From assembly GCF_002162315.1 (NCBI RefSeq), contig NZ_CP021416.1, positions 682,001 to 746,000 on the forward strand: a stretch of DNA of 64,000 bases, written 5' to 3'. The notes beneath the pieces are model-generated. The model did not search any database. It saw only the letters and a program-made list of their open reading frames with translations, and was not told the DNA's origin. A program made the translations under genes and the position numbers. Positions 1 through 9,565 of this stretch are shown here, piece after piece; positions within the stretch are counted from its first letter, which is position 1, and each line of letters opens with the position of its first letter. The stretch is from Sulfurospirillum diekertiae (lineage in GTDB: Bacteria; Campylobacterota; Campylobacteria; Campylobacterales; Sulfurospirillaceae).

Positions 1-314
1 TCTTCCTCACTTTTTTGATTCGTTACAAAGGCTTGAACCTCTTTTACATGTAAACAGGCACACTCTGGAAAATGTGTGTGAACCTCTTTTAATAGACTCT
101 TTATTAAATTACGTTTATAATTAAATTCCATTTTGGCGCAAGGATGATTGAGTACAAAAAAGAGCGTATCGTTTTTGGTGTACACAAAGCGTATCATACT
201 TGTGAAGCTTTTGGGTAACAAACTGAGCAATCTGTCATAACAACGCACCTGCTCATATTTCTTCATAGAAGGTTGTTGTACGAGATGAGAAATTATACTT
301 TTAGAATCTTTCAT
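1..314 (-). CDS. DUF721 (DciA-like) family protein, partial
   Basis: The reading frame runs off the left edge. About 104 residues are visible, beginning MKDSKSIISHLVQQPSMKKY and continuing with a basic stretch resembling the short DUF721 proteins common in Campylobacterota; some DUF721 members (DciA) load the replicative helicase, but this one is too short and partial to claim that role. The ATG at 314 is chosen because it keeps the family-like QQPSMKK segment; an ATG at 266 is the alternative. A TATAAT box lies only a few bases upstream of the 314 start, so the leader would be very short or absent. The 5' end overlaps the divergent lipoprotein gene by 30 bp. A TTTACATGTAAA element is read in frame as LHVK. 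Confidence 0.6.
   Translation of the reverse strand, partial: MKDSKSIISHLVQQPSMKKYEQVRCYDRLLSLLPKSFTSMIRFVYTKNDTLFFVLNHPCAKMEFNYKRNLIKSLLKEVHTHFPECACLHVKEVQAFVTNQKSEE
43..54. repeat. TTTACATGTAAA element, copy 1
   Basis: Perfect copy inside the DUF721 gene, read as LHVK on the minus strand. Confidence 0.9.
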
Positions 315-434
315 GTTCTCATTATAGCATGTTTGGGCTTTGCTCTTTTTGGTTGTGGTTTTAAAGGTCCTCCTATTTACAAAGACAGTAACACAACGAC
401 CTATCCTAAAAATATACGCACAACTGTCAAATGA
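285..434 (+). CDS. lptM: small LptM/YifL-like lipoprotein
   Basis: A 49-residue protein missed by length filters. It has a basic start (MRNYTFR), a hydrophobic segment and a lipobox LFGC, followed by GFKGPPIY. This is the same pattern as E. coli YifL/LptM (GCGLKGPLY), a small outer-membrane lipoprotein that helps mature the LptD/E translocon. Role assignment rests on this short similarity; the lipoprotein nature is clear. The start at ATG 285 has AGAAGG about 13 bases upstream, which is a long spacing. The stop TGA overlaps the ATG at 431 that begins nadB. Its 5' end overlaps the divergent DUF721 gene. An lptD gene is present 7 kb downstream. Confidence 0.7.
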   Translation: MRNYTFRIFHVLIIACLGFALFGCGFKGPPIYKDSNTTTYPKNIRTTVK

Positions 435-1901
435 AAAACGTCTTATGATGTTTTAATTATTGGTACAGGCATTGCAGGTTTAAGTACGGCACTCGCACTG
501 CCAAAGTCATTGAGTGTCTTGATTGTTTCTAAAGATTATGCATGGGAATGTAACACATTCTATGCACAAGGGGGTGTTGCCGTTGCCAAAGATGTGGCTG
601 ACATACCTTTACATGTAAAAGACACACTCAGTGCTGGGGCAGGACATTGTGACCCGGAGGCAGTTAATGTGCTCTGCTCTGAAGGGCCTATTGCTATCAA
701 ACGGTTGATCGATATGGGCTTTAATTTTGATAAAGATGAAGCAGGAAATCTGCTCTACACCAAAGAAGCTGCTCACAGTACGAACCGTATTTTACACGCA
801 GGTGGAGACGCGACGGGGCGTTATATTCACCTTTTTTTAATGCAAAAGCTTCCGTTCCCCATTCTGTATAACACGCAAGTAACTGACCTATTGATTGATG
901 AGGGTGTCTGTTATGGTGCGCGTGTTTTTCATGCCGATAAAATTTTTAATCTTTACGCTAAAAAAGTCATTATTGCCAGTGGTGGTGTGGGGTCTTTGTA
1001 TGAGTATCATACCAATGCGCGAACGATTAGTGCCGATATGCAAGGTATCTGTTTAAGCCACGGTATTGCACTTGCGGATATGGAAATGATGCAATTTCAC
1101 CCCACCGCCTTTGTCCTTGGAAACAGTGTTCGCAAACAGCTTTTAAGTGAATCGCTCAGAGGCGAGGGTGCAATGGTTGTGGATGAAGATGGCAAGCGTT
1201 TTGTGTTTGAGTATGATCCAAGAGGTGAACTCGCACCCCGTGATGTCGTGAGTCGTGCCATTTTTCGCTATAAACAGAAAACGGGTAAAGAGGTCTATTT
1301 GGACTTAAGTGCCTTTACCAAAGAGCATTTTGCACAGCGCTTCCCGAGTATCTATTTTAACATGACCAATATTGGATACAACGTACCTGAGCAGAGAATT
1401 CCTATCTCTCCTGCATTTCACTACTCCATGGGCGGCATTAAAACAGACTTACGTGGGAACGTTTTACATGTAAAAGATCTTTATGCCGTTGGAGAGTGTG
1501 CAAATACCGGTGTGCATGGTGCGAACAGACTTGCAAGTAACTCATTGCTCGAAGGATTAGTGTTCTCAGCTCGTGTGGCAGAGGAGATCAAACAGAGTAT
1601 CTTCGAGCCAAAGGTACAGCGTACGTTTAGCGAAGTTGAAGAAGTGCTGATGCGCGAAAATGACAAGGTGCTTAAAAATGAGTTACGCCATTTGATGTGG
1701 TATTATGCAGGCATCCTTCGAGAACCAAAAAATTTGGAAAAAGCAAAAAAGAGAGTGGAAGAGATGTTAGCATTGTCCATTGGAAAACTGCTGAGACTCC
1801 GACTTTTAGTGTCACTTGAAATTATTACCAGTGCGCTTAATCGAAAAGAATCACTGGGTGCACACTATTTACAACAAGGGAATGACCTATGCGAATCTTA
1901 G
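431..1901 (+). CDS. nadB: L-aspartate oxidase, with a one-base frame break at codon 2-3
   Basis: NadB oxidises L-aspartate to iminoaspartate, the first step of de novo NAD synthesis, with FAD. The body is intact: the flavoprotein signatures (YAQGGVAVAKD, SLRGEGAMVVDEDGKRF, HGANRLASNSLLEG) are all present. The natural N-terminus MKTSYDVLIIGTGIAGL, with the FAD-binding GxGxxG, is encoded from ATG 431 only if one A is removed from the A5 run at 434-438. As written, ATG 431 runs into a stop after five codons, and the first usable in-frame start is TTG 510, which would delete the dinucleotide-binding motif. Without the extra base the product is about 489 residues. The ATG overlaps the stop of the lipoprotein gene, and the 3' end overlaps nhaD by 13 bp. 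Two TTTACATGTAAA elements are read as LHVK. Confidence 0.9.
608..619. repeat. TTTACATGTAAA element, copy 2
   Basis: Perfect copy inside nadB, read as LHVK. Confidence 0.95.
1463..1474. repeat. TTTACATGTAAA element, copy 3
   Basis: Perfect copy inside nadB, read as LHVK. Confidence 0.95.
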
Positions 1902-3238
1902 TAGCGCTATTAGTTTTAGTTAATACCATTTGGGCGTCAAGTGGTCAAAATCTCACCAATACTTGGGTCGGAATCGTCTCCTTAATCCTCTTCGTTGTGG
2001 GTTATTATGTCGTTGCAGCTGAAGAGAAGTTTCATATCAATAAATCAAAACCTGCTTTGTTTATGGGAACATTTATTTTTATTCTCATTGGTATTTACTT
2101 TGCCGTAAACGGGATGGATAATACACCCTTAACGCATGAACTTGATGCCCTTATTTTAGAGATCGCAGAGATCTTTTTCTTTTTAATGGTGGCGATGACC
2201 TACATTGAAACGATGATTGAACGACGTGTGTTTGACGCGCTTAAATACAATTTGGTTTCAAAAGGCTATTCATATAAAAAACTGTTTTGGCTTACAGGCT
2301 CTTTAGCGTTTTTCATCAGTCCAGTTGCGGATAATCTTACTACAGCATTAATCCTCTCCACGGTTCTCATTACGATTGAAAAAGAGGATAAACTCTTTTT
2401 AGTCCCAGGTGCCATCAACATTGTTGTAGGCGCGAATGCAGGTGGAGCTTGGAGCCCTTTTGGCGATATTACAACCTTAATGACATGGATGGCAGATAAA
2501 GCCAGTTTTGTTGAATTTTTTGGACTTTTCCCTGCTTCTTTTTTAGGATGGTTGCTCACAGGATGGTTACTTTCTTTGTCTGTTCCCAATACAAAACCTC
2601 ATTTTGATGCCAGTGTTGAACAACGCGTGGTGATCTTAAAAGGTGGAAAAGTGGTGATTGGCTTAGGCGTTATTACCATCATGTGTGCTGTTCTTTGCCA
2701 ACAACTTTTTCATATACCACCGATGTGGGGTATGGTTTTTGGTCTCTCCTTGCTTAAACTCTACACCTATCAGCTTAAACGTAGAAGCAATGAATTTATC
2801 AGTATTTTTAAATCCATCAGCAAAATTGAATACGATACATTGTTCTTTTTCTTCGGTATCTTAGCCGCCGTTGGAGGACTTCACTTTTTAGGTTTCTTAG
2901 ATTTAGCTGCAAAATTGTATGATAGTGCAGGTGCAACCACGGTCAATATTGGCGTAGGCTTTTTATCGGCTATCGTCGATAATGTCCCTGTGATGAGTGC
3001 CGTGTTAAAAGCAAATCCCACGATGAACGACGATCAATGGCTGCTGGTGACAATGACCGCAGGTATTGGTGGAAGCTTAATTAGCTTTGGTTCTGCCGCA
3101 GGTGTGGGAGTTATGGGAAAACTTAGAGGTATCTATACCTTTGGAACGCATATGAAATACGCATGGACCGTGTTGGCTGGTTATGTTCTCTCGTTGGTGA
3201 TTTGGTATATTCAGTTTGAAATTATTGGCATATTTTAA
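1889..3238 (+). CDS. nhaD: NhaD-type Na+/H+ antiporter
   Basis: A 449-residue polytopic inner-membrane protein with about a dozen hydrophobic segments. Segments such as FFLMVAMTYIETMIERRVF, SPVADNLTTALILSTVL and GGAWSPFGDITTLM are typical of the NhaD family of the ion transporter superfamily, where conserved polar residues in the ADN and SPFGD segments line the ion path. It exchanges external protons for cytoplasmic Na+ (or Li+). The start is ATG 1889 with AAGGGAA upstream inside nadB; the 13-bp overlap suggests coupled translation with nadB. A paired SAIVDNVPVM segment near residue 370 mirrors the N-terminal half, as expected from the family's internal repeat. The exact ion specificity cannot be read from sequence. 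Confidence 0.9.
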   Translation: MRILVALLVLVNTIWASSGQNLTNTWVGIVSLILFVVGYYVVAAEEKFHINKSKPALFMGTFIFILIGIYFAVNGMDNTPLTHELDALILEIAEIFFFLMVAMTYIETMIERRVFDALKYNLVSKGYSYKKLFWLTGSLAFFISPVADNLTTALILSTVLITIEKEDKLFLVPGAINIVVGANAGGAWSPFGDITTLMTWMADKASFVEFFGLFPASFLGWLLTGWLLSLSVPNTKPHFDASVEQRVVILKGGKVVIGLGVITIMCAVLCQQLFHIPPMWGMVFGLSLLKLYTYQLKRRSNEFISIFKSISKIEYDTLFFFFGILAAVGGLHFLGFLDLAAKLYDSAGATTVNIGVGFLSAIVDNVPVMSAVLKANPTMNDDQWLLVTMTAGIGGSLISFGSAAGVGVMGKLRGIYTFGTHMKYAWTVLAGYVLSLVIWYIQFEIIGIF

Positions 3239-3251
3239 TAGAAGGAAGTAA

Positions 3252-4787
3252 ATGAAAGAAGTCCCTATCTTAGTCTTAGATTTTGGTTCACAATACACTC
3301 AGTTGATAGCACGTAAGCTTCGTGAAAGCGGTGTTTACTGTGAGATCGTGCCTTACAATGAGAAGATCGAAGATATTAAAAAACGTAACCCAAAAGGTAT
3401 TATTTTAAGCGGTGGTCCTGCGTCTGTTTATGCGAAAGATTCATACCATCCTGATCCTGCTGTTTATGCGCTAGGATTGCCTCTTCTTGGTATTTGCTAC
3501 GGTATGCAACTGTTGACACACCATTTTGGTGGGAGTGTTATTCCTGCGACACATCAAGAGTATGGTAAGGCTAAGCTTCAATTTGAGAGTGATCATAAAA
3601 TTTTTAAAGATACGACCTGCGGACAAATCGTTTGGATGAGTCATGGTGATAAAGTCGAAGCATTACCCGCTGGATTTGAGAAAATTGGCTACAGTGAAAA
3701 TTCACCGTATGCAGCCATTGCCGATGAAAAACGCAATATGTACGCGTTTCAATTTCATCCCGAAGTCTTTCATTCAGAACAAGGCAGTAAGCTTTTAAAG
3801 AACTTTGCAAAATACATTTGTGGTTGTGAAAGTACCTGGAATATGGGCTCATTTGCGAAAGAGCAAATTGCGAAGATTCGTGAAAAAGTGGGCTCTAAAA
3901 AAGTATTGTGTGGCGTGAGTGGTGGTGTCGATAGCTCCGTTGTGGCAACCCTTTTAGCCGAAGCCATTGGCGATCAACTCGTTTCCGTGTTCGTGGACAA
4001 TGGCTTGCTTCGAGCACATGAGCGTGAACAAGTTGAAACGATGTTTAAAAGTCGCAATGTTCCCCTCATCACGATTGATGCAAGTGAGAAATTTTTAAGT
4101 AGACTTGCAGGCGTGAGTGATCCTGAGAAAAAACGTAAAATCATCGGCGAGACGTTCATCGAAGTGTTTGATGAAGAGGCGAAAAAACATGATGGCATTC
4201 AGTTTTTAGCTCAAGGTACACTTTATACCGATGTGATTGAATCTGTTTCCGTCAAAGGGCCTTCCAAAACGATCAAATCACATCATAACGTTGGTGGTTT
4301 GCCTGATTGGATGACTTTCGAACTGATTGAGCCACTGCGTGAAATCTTTAAAGATGAGGTACGTATTTTAGGAGCAGAATTAGGGCTTCCAAAAGATATG
4401 CTTTCTCGCCATCCTTTCCCTGGACCTGGTTTAGCTATTCGCATCATGGGTGAAGTAACGAAAGAGGATTTAAAGCTTCTAAGAGCTGCAGATGTCATTA
4501 TGCTTCAAGAGCTTCGTTCCTCTGGCTATTATGAAAAAACGTGGCAAGCCTTTACCGTCCTTTTAAATGTGAAAAGTGTCGGTGTTATGGGCGATAATCG
4601 AACCTATGACAATACGATTTGTGTGAGAATCGTCGATGCAACGGATGGAATGACGGCTACATTTGCGCACATTCCTCATACGATTTTGGAAAATATCAGC
4701 AGACGTATTATTAATGAAGTTGCTGGCATTAATCGTGTGGTGTATGACATCTCTTCCAAGCCCCCTGCAACGATTGAATGGGAATAA
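3252..4787 (+). CDS. guaA: GMP synthase (glutamine-hydrolysing)
   Basis: Converts XMP to GMP with ATP and glutamine. The N-terminal class I glutamine amidotransferase domain (about residues 7-190) has the nucleophile Cys in GICYGMQ and the His-Glu pair in FHPEVFHSE. The ATP pyrophosphatase domain follows with the PP-loop SGGVDSS near residue 225. The C-terminal dimerisation domain ends in the conserved KPPATIEWE. The length, 511 residues, is the usual one. ATG 3252 follows GAAGGAAG. The gene lies 13 bp after nhaD and 6 bp before hemD, so it is probably cotranscribed with both. Confidence 0.97.
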   Translation: MKEVPILVLDFGSQYTQLIARKLRESGVYCEIVPYNEKIEDIKKRNPKGIILSGGPASVYAKDSYHPDPAVYALGLPLLGICYGMQLLTHHFGGSVIPATHQEYGKAKLQFESDHKIFKDTTCGQIVWMSHGDKVEALPAGFEKIGYSENSPYAAIADEKRNMYAFQFHPEVFHSEQGSKLLKNFAKYICGCESTWNMGSFAKEQIAKIREKVGSKKVLCGVSGGVDSSVVATLLAEAIGDQLVSVFVDNGLLRAHEREQVETMFKSRNVPLITIDASEKFLSRLAGVSDPEKKRKIIGETFIEVFDEEAKKHDGIQFLAQGTLYTDVIESVSVKGPSKTIKSHHNVGGLPDWMTFELIEPLREIFKDEVRILGAELGLPKDMLSRHPFPGPGLAIRIMGEVTKEDLKLLRAADVIMLQELRSSGYYEKTWQAFTVLLNVKSVGVMGDNRTYDNTICVRIVDATDGMTATFAHIPHTILENISRRIINEVAGINRVVYDISSKPPATIEWE

Positions 4788-4793
4788 CAAACG

Positions 4794-5420
4794 ATGATCT
4801 ACCTCTTCAGCGATAAAGCGTATGAGGGGGTAGTACATCTCCCACTATTTGAGATTGTATTTGATCCGACTCCATTTGATTTGGAAGGATTTGATACCAT
4901 CATTTTTACCTCCAAAAACAGTGTCAAAGCCCTTGAACAAAGTGGCATTGCATGGAAAGACAAAAAAGCCTATGCTATCGGTGAAGGAACAGCTTCGTTC
5001 ATAGAGAAGTGTGGTGGAAATCTTGTCTTTACATGTAAAGAGTCGTATGGTGACACGTTTGCTCAAATACTCATTCCTCTTTTAGCCAATCAAAAAGTCT
5101 TTTTTCCCCGTGCGAAAGAGGTTTCCTCTTCACTGTTTGAAATCTTACATGTAAACCATATTGACATAGAACAACGCATTGTGTATGAGACAAAATGTAA
5201 GCATTATCCTTCTTCTTTTTCCCCTTTAAAAGAGGCTAAACTTATTTTTACTTCACCTTCTACCGTACACTGTTTTATGGAAAACTTTGCTTGGGATAAA
5301 AGCTATATCGCCATTGCCATTGGTGAAAAAACAGCTTCTGCTCTACCTTTACATGTCAAAAAGATTGTCTCTTCCACGCAAAGTATTGAGGCGTGCGTCG
5401 CCTTGGCAAAAGCTCTTTAG
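4794..5420 (+). CDS. hemD: uroporphyrinogen-III synthase
   Basis: A 208-residue HemD-type protein that would cyclise hydroxymethylbilane with inversion of ring D in haem/sirohaem synthesis. The family is poorly conserved. Supporting features are the two-lobed pattern with IIFTSKNSVKAL near residue 40, YAIGEGTA near 60, LIFTSPSTVHCFMEN near 150 and IAIGEKTASAL near 175. The start ATG 4794 lies six bases after guaA and has no strong Shine-Dalgarno site, so translation may be coupled. The gene carries one perfect TTTACATGTAAA (FTCK) and two variants (LHVN at 5144, LHVK at 5348), a high density for so short a gene. 6S RNA and purD follow. Confidence 0.85.
   Translation: MIYLFSDKAYEGVVHLPLFEIVFDPTPFDLEGFDTIIFTSKNSVKALEQSGIAWKDKKAYAIGEGTASFIEKCGGNLVFTCKESYGDTFAQILIPLLANQKVFFPRAKEVSSSLFEILHVNHIDIEQRIVYETKCKHYPSSFSPLKEAKLIFTSPSTVHCFMENFAWDKSYIAIAIGEKTASALPLHVKKIVSSTQSIEACVALAKAL
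5028..5039. repeat. TTTACATGTAAA element, copy 4
   Basis: Perfect copy inside hemD, read in the FTCK frame. Confidence 0.95.
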
Positions 5421-5434
5421 AAGCTAAATTCCTT

Positions 5435-5440
5435 TATAAT
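5435..5440 (+). promoter_or_regulatory. TATAAT -10 box for 6S RNA
   Basis: Consensus TATAAT directly downstream of hemD; a start near 5448 would give an RNA of about 210 bases ending at the T-run near 5656. No convincing -35 box, as is usual in Campylobacterota. Confidence 0.6.
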
Positions 5441-5447
5441 TAAAGAA

Positions 5448-5656
5448 GTTTAGTAGTTTGCCTCGCCTGGGTGAAGCGACAACCGTTTTCATGAGGGTCC
5501 AACAATTAGTATACGGGAATACGTACATTTTTGGTGTGCCTGTGGTTTCGTTTGAGCTTTGTAAAAAGTGAGAGATTGCAGCCTAAAGAAAAGGTCGACT
5601 CCCAGAAGTTGGCTTATTAGGGCCGCTTCAATCACGGAACGCTCACTTGGGTTTTT
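5448..5656 (+). ncRNA. ssrS: 6S RNA
   Basis: A roughly 210-base untranslated block between hemD and purD, the position I recall for 6S RNA in Campylobacter and Helicobacter. Its ends pair to close a long hairpin: 5466-5478 (CCTGGGTGAAGCG) pairs with 5640-5651 (CGCTCACTTGGG) with one bulged A and G-U pairs, and the closing stem is followed at once by T5, so it doubles as a terminator. 6S RNA mimics an open promoter and sequesters the housekeeping RNA polymerase holoenzyme. The 5' end is placed from the TATAAT at 5435 and is approximate. I have not folded the central bubble. A TTTACATGTAAA element overlaps the terminator T-run. An ORF across this block on the minus strand is considered spurious. 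Confidence 0.75.
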
Positions 5657-5665
5657 ACATGTAAA
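5654..5665. repeat. TTTACATGTAAA element, copy 5
   Basis: Perfect copy in the short gap between the 6S RNA terminator and purD; its first bases are part of the terminator T-run. Confidence 0.95.
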
Positions 5666-5693
5666 CGAAATAGATTCTTTTGGAGAAATATTA

Positions 5694-6968
5694 ATGAAGG
5701 TAATGGTTGTTGGTAGTGGTGGCAGAGAATATTCTATAGGTTTAGCACTGAAACGTGATTCAAACGTAACCGAACTTTTTTTCGCACCCGGAAATGGAGC
5801 AACCCCACAACTTGGAAGCAATGTTACCTATAAAGATTATGAAGCTTTGGCAGATTTTGCCAAAGAAAATGGCATCGATCTGACTGTCGTCGGACCTGAA
5901 ACTGCTTTGGTAGATGGTATTGTCGATATTTTCAAAGCCAAAGGGTTGGTCATTTTTGGCGCGTCAAAAGCTGCCGCTAGACTTGAAGGCTCTAAAATCT
6001 TTATGAAAAACTTTCTTTTACGCTATAACATTCCAACCGCAAAATTTATCGAAACCAGTGATGCAAAAAAAGCCAATGATTTTATCGAAACTCTTGATCT
6101 TCCTATCGTTGTAAAAGCCGATGGACTCTGTGCAGGAAAAGGCGTAATCATCGCGCAAAATAAAGATGAAGCCAAAGAGGCAGTCCGTGACATGCTCAGT
6201 GGTAAAAGCTTTGGCGATGCAGGACTTGGCGTCGTTGTTGAAGAATTCTTAGATGGTTATGAGCTTTCCTTGTTTGTTGTCTGTGACGGCGTAGATTATA
6301 AAATTCTCCCAGCCGCACAAGATCATAAACGCTTAAAAGATAATGATATTGGACCTAATACAGGAGGTATGGGTGCATATGCGCCAACACCACTGATTGA
6401 TGAAGAATTGTATCAAAAAGTAGAAGAGCGTGTCGTAAAGCCAACGCTTGCAGGCATGCAAAAAGAGAATGCACCTTTTGAGGGCGTTTTATTTATTGGG
6501 TTGATGATTGTGAAAAATGAACCGATTGTTTTGGAATACAATGTACGTTTTGGCGATCCAGAGTGCGAAATTTTAATGCCACTGTTAAAAACACCTGCGA
6601 GTGAACTTTTTTACAAAGCAGCTACAGGAAATCTTAAACATTTAAACATAGAATTTTTTAATAAATATGCTATTGCGGTTGTGATGGCAAGTGAGAATTA
6701 TCCGTATAGCAATTCAAAACCTGCCGAAATTATTATTGATATGAATGTTCATAAAGATTTAGAAAATACGCACATCTCTTACGCAGGCGTTAGCCTTGAA
6801 GAGGGAAAACTCTATGCAACAGGTGGACGGGTACTTTTATGTGTGGGTGTGGGCGATAGCATCAAAGAGGCACGTGAACGCGCTTATTTATTATGCGGGC
6901 AAGTTCATTTTGCTGGAAAACAATTTAGAAGCGATATTGCATATCAGGCACTCAAGCATGACAAATGA
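5694..6968 (+). CDS. purD: phosphoribosylamine-glycine ligase
   Basis: ATP-grasp enzyme joining glycine to 5-phosphoribosylamine in purine synthesis. The N-terminal domain starts [19 protein letters not shown]; the ATP-grasp core includes [14 protein letters not shown] near residue 140, [22 protein letters not shown] near 220 (the family signature) and [11 protein letters not shown] near 290. The length of 424 residues is normal. ATG 5694 is chosen over an open frame reaching 5568 because that extension runs through the 6S RNA, while 5694 has GGAGA eight bases upstream. The end overlaps the RDD gene by 11 bp. Confidence 0.96.
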   Translation: MKVMVVGSGGREYSIGLALKRDSNVTELFFAPGNGATPQLGSNVTYKDYEALADFAKENGIDLTVVGPETALVDGIVDIFKAKGLVIFGASKAAARLEGSKIFMKNFLLRYNIPTAKFIETSDAKKANDFIETLDLPIVVKADGLCAGKGVIIAQNKDEAKEAVRDMLSGKSFGDAGLGVVVEEFLDGYELSLFVVCDGVDYKILPAAQDHKRLKDNDIGPNTGGMGAYAPTPLIDEELYQKVEERVVKPTLAGMQKENAPFEGVLFIGLMIVKNEPIVLEYNVRFGDPECEILMPLLKTPASELFYKAATGNLKHLNIEFFNKYAIAVVMASENYPYSNSKPAEIIIDMNVHKDLENTHISYAGVSLEEGKLYATGGRVLLCVGVGDSIKEARERAYLLCGQVHFAGKQFRSDIAYQALKHDK

Positions 6969-7413
6969 AGAGTTGATTGAAAAGTTTGAAAGCGAAAATA
7001 TTACATTAGCGCCACTACAAAAACGAGGCCTTGCGTATTTGATTGACGAAATCTTAATTTCCGTTCTTTTTTCACTGATCTATCTTGATCAAATGCCTGA
7101 AAATGTGACGACTGAAGAGCTTCTAAATACTATTAACAGTCTATTTGTTTATGTTGTTGTATTAAAAGTGATTTATCAAACTTTTTTTGTATGGATGTAT
7201 GGAGCAACGCTTGGAAAGATTGCGATGAAAATCAGAGTGATTTCAACAGCTGATTTAGAAAATCCATCTTTAGTCCTTTCTTTAAGCCGAGCAGTGTTTA
7301 GAATCATTAGTGAGTCCATATTTTATTTAGGCTTTATATGGGCGTATTTAAATCCAAAAAGAGAGACATGGCATGATAGAGTCGCCAATACGTTGGTTAT
7401 CAATGCGAATTAG
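6958..7413 (+). CDS. RDD family membrane protein
   Basis: A 151-residue protein with the RDD domain: the basic-acidic start [17 protein letters not shown], a first membrane segment near residues 30-45, a second around 70-90 ([19 protein letters not shown]), the conserved [13 protein letters not shown], and a C-terminal [19 protein letters not shown] proteins have been linked to transport and stress, but the role of this one is unknown. ATG 6958 overlaps the last 11 bp of purD; the open frame reaching 6796 is not the start. Its 3' end overlaps the lptD start at 7403, so purD, this gene and lptD form one translationally packed operon. Confidence 0.85.
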   Translation: MTNEELIEKFESENITLAPLQKRGLAYLIDEILISVLFSLIYLDQMPENVTTEELLNTINSLFVYVVVLKVIYQTFFVWMYGATLGKIAMKIRVISTADLENPSLVLSLSRAVFRIISESIFYLGFIWAYLNPKRETWHDRVANTLVINAN

Positions 7414-9533
7414 ATTTTTTTTTCCTATTGTTGCTTTCTTTGGGAAGCTTATGGGCAGCACCAACACAGAAAACACCTCAAGATGTAGAAGTTTTAGCAA
7501 ATAATGTGAGTAAAGAAGGAACTTTAGTCCATGCCGTTGGCAATGTAGTTCTTTATAGTCCAAAGTATTTGATTACTGCGGATGAAGCTTTTTATGATCA
7601 AGCCAATGGTGATTTAGAGCTCTTTGGTAATATTACGTTACTTGAGGGAGTGAATTATGCTTCCAGAAGTGGACATACCAAGATTAATCTTAATACCGAT
7701 AAAGGCGTTTCTGACCCTCTCTTCTTTTTTGATGAGAGTTCAGATGTATGGATCAAATGCGAAAATGCCATTTTAAATCCTGATACTTACATTACTCAAA
7801 AATCCATTGTTTCCAGCTGCAATACCCAAGACCCTGATTGGAAAATAGCATTTACATCAGGGGAATTTGATAAAGAAAATAAATGGTTACACCTTTATAA
7901 TCCCGTTTTTTATGCTGGCGATGTGCCTGTTCTATACCTTCCATATTTTTCATTTACAACGGATAAAACTAGGCGTACAGGACTTTTGAAGCCAGAATTT
8001 GGAATGAGCAGCAAAGAAGGTTTCTATTATATGCAACCTATCTATTTTGCTCCTGATGTAAATTATGATGTAGAGCTTCGCCCGCAGATACGAACAAATA
8101 GAGGCGAGGGAATGCACGGAACCTACCGTTTTGTAGACTCAGCTTATTCCAACGGTTCCATTACAACGGGATATTTTAAAGAACACAGTGATTATGCAAA
8201 AGATGAAAACTTGAAAAACGATAGTCACTATGGTCTACAAGTAACGTATGATCGTAGTCAGCTTTTAAGTGAGAAATATAATAACATTGAAGATGGCTTA
8301 TGGTTTGATATCAATTATCTCAACGATATAGATTACTATAATACGATGAGAAATGAAACGCTTGGTTATGATAAATTAGTAACTTCACGTTTCAATTATT
8401 ATGTTAAGCACGATCAAGATTATATTGGCCTTTATACAAAATATTATATTGATACAAATCCACCTTTGCCAAGAACAGATAATAAAGGGACTCTTCAAGA
8501 ATTGCCTACATTACATTATCACCATTTTACAAATCCTCTTTTACTCGATAATTTACTTTATTCCGTTGATTATCAAGCACATAACTATACTCGTTCTGAG
8601 GGTATAACGGCATTTCAAAATGAGTTTAATGCTCCATTTACCTTATATTTTTCGTTTTTAGAAGATTATTTACATGCAAGCGTTTCAGAAAATATTTACG
8701 CAACGCATATTGCTTATGGAAATGATGATACGCAAGAGAATGAGGGAAAGTATTGGAGAAATTATCATAAATTTTCACTCTATACAGAACTTTCAAAACC
8801 GTATGATAATTTTTATCATACAATGTATCTTGGTATTGATCAAATTCTTCCAAGCAAAGAGGATGAAAATGGTTATGTCGCTAATTTTATTGCATTAAAT
8901 ACACTGACTAAAAGCACTTCTTTAACACTCAAAGAATTTTTTTATAACGAAGATGGTGAAAAGAAAGTAAGTCACACGTTAAAACAGATTTACTACAGTG
9001 ACTATGATTATAAGTATGGTAATTTGGAAAATGATCTTAAATACTATATAACCGATAAAATTTATTTAGGGCATACGCTTCATTATTCTCATGAATTCAG
9101 TAAAGTATCCCGTAATCAAGTTTCTATTAATTATGCAGATGACATTTATTCAACGTCTTTACGCTATACCTATCAAGATAAAACATATAGGGAAAATACA
9201 ATTTATAAAGTGAGTCAAGATATATCATCCAATAAAGATTATAGCTTTGTGACTTTGTATGCTGATAGTAAATATTTTACACATTATAATGTTTTCACAA
9301 GTGTTGATTATGATGTACAAGATGATCAATTTAGATCATGGAATATTGGGTTTAAAAAGAGTTTAAAATGTTGGGATTATTCTATACAATACAGGGATAA
9401 AATAACCCCAAAATTAACAAGTGCGAGTGTTGTAGACTCTGTTAATAGAGAAGGCATTATGTTTATGTTTAATATCTACCCGCTGGGTAGCGTAGGATAT
9501 GATCTTTCGAAAGAGTCCGAACAAAAATTTTAA
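7403..9533 (+). CDS. lptD: LPS-assembly protein LptD, frame break in the signal peptide
   Basis: Outer-membrane beta-barrel that inserts lipopolysaccharide into the outer leaflet. Residues about 25-140 form the periplasmic OstA/jellyroll domain (VEVLANNVSKEGTLVHAVGN; DEAFYDQANGDLELFGNI), followed by YYMQPIYFAPDVNYDVELRPQ and a long Tyr/Asp-rich barrel. From ATG 7403 the start is MRIR followed by a T9 run at 7415-7423. As written the frame shifts after it; with one T fewer it reads MRIRFFFLLLLSLGSLWAAP, a textbook signal peptide cleaved after Ala. In the sequence as given only TTG codons at 7428 or 7431 start the long frame, without a basic n-region or a Shine-Dalgarno site. Corrected length is about 709 residues. 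Confidence 0.88.
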
Positions 9534-9565
9534 AGAGATGTAGTTAATAAACGAAGGAGAAAAGA

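Noticed and set aside
5489-5821. 110-residue minus-strand ORF across 6S RNA and purD
   Set aside because: Overlaps the 6S RNA and the conserved purD start; no support.
8668-8679. TTTACATGCAAG in lptD, and TTTACATGTCGA in dnaE (about 61055)
   Set aside because: More than one mismatch to the palindrome; only the left half matches, so they were not counted.
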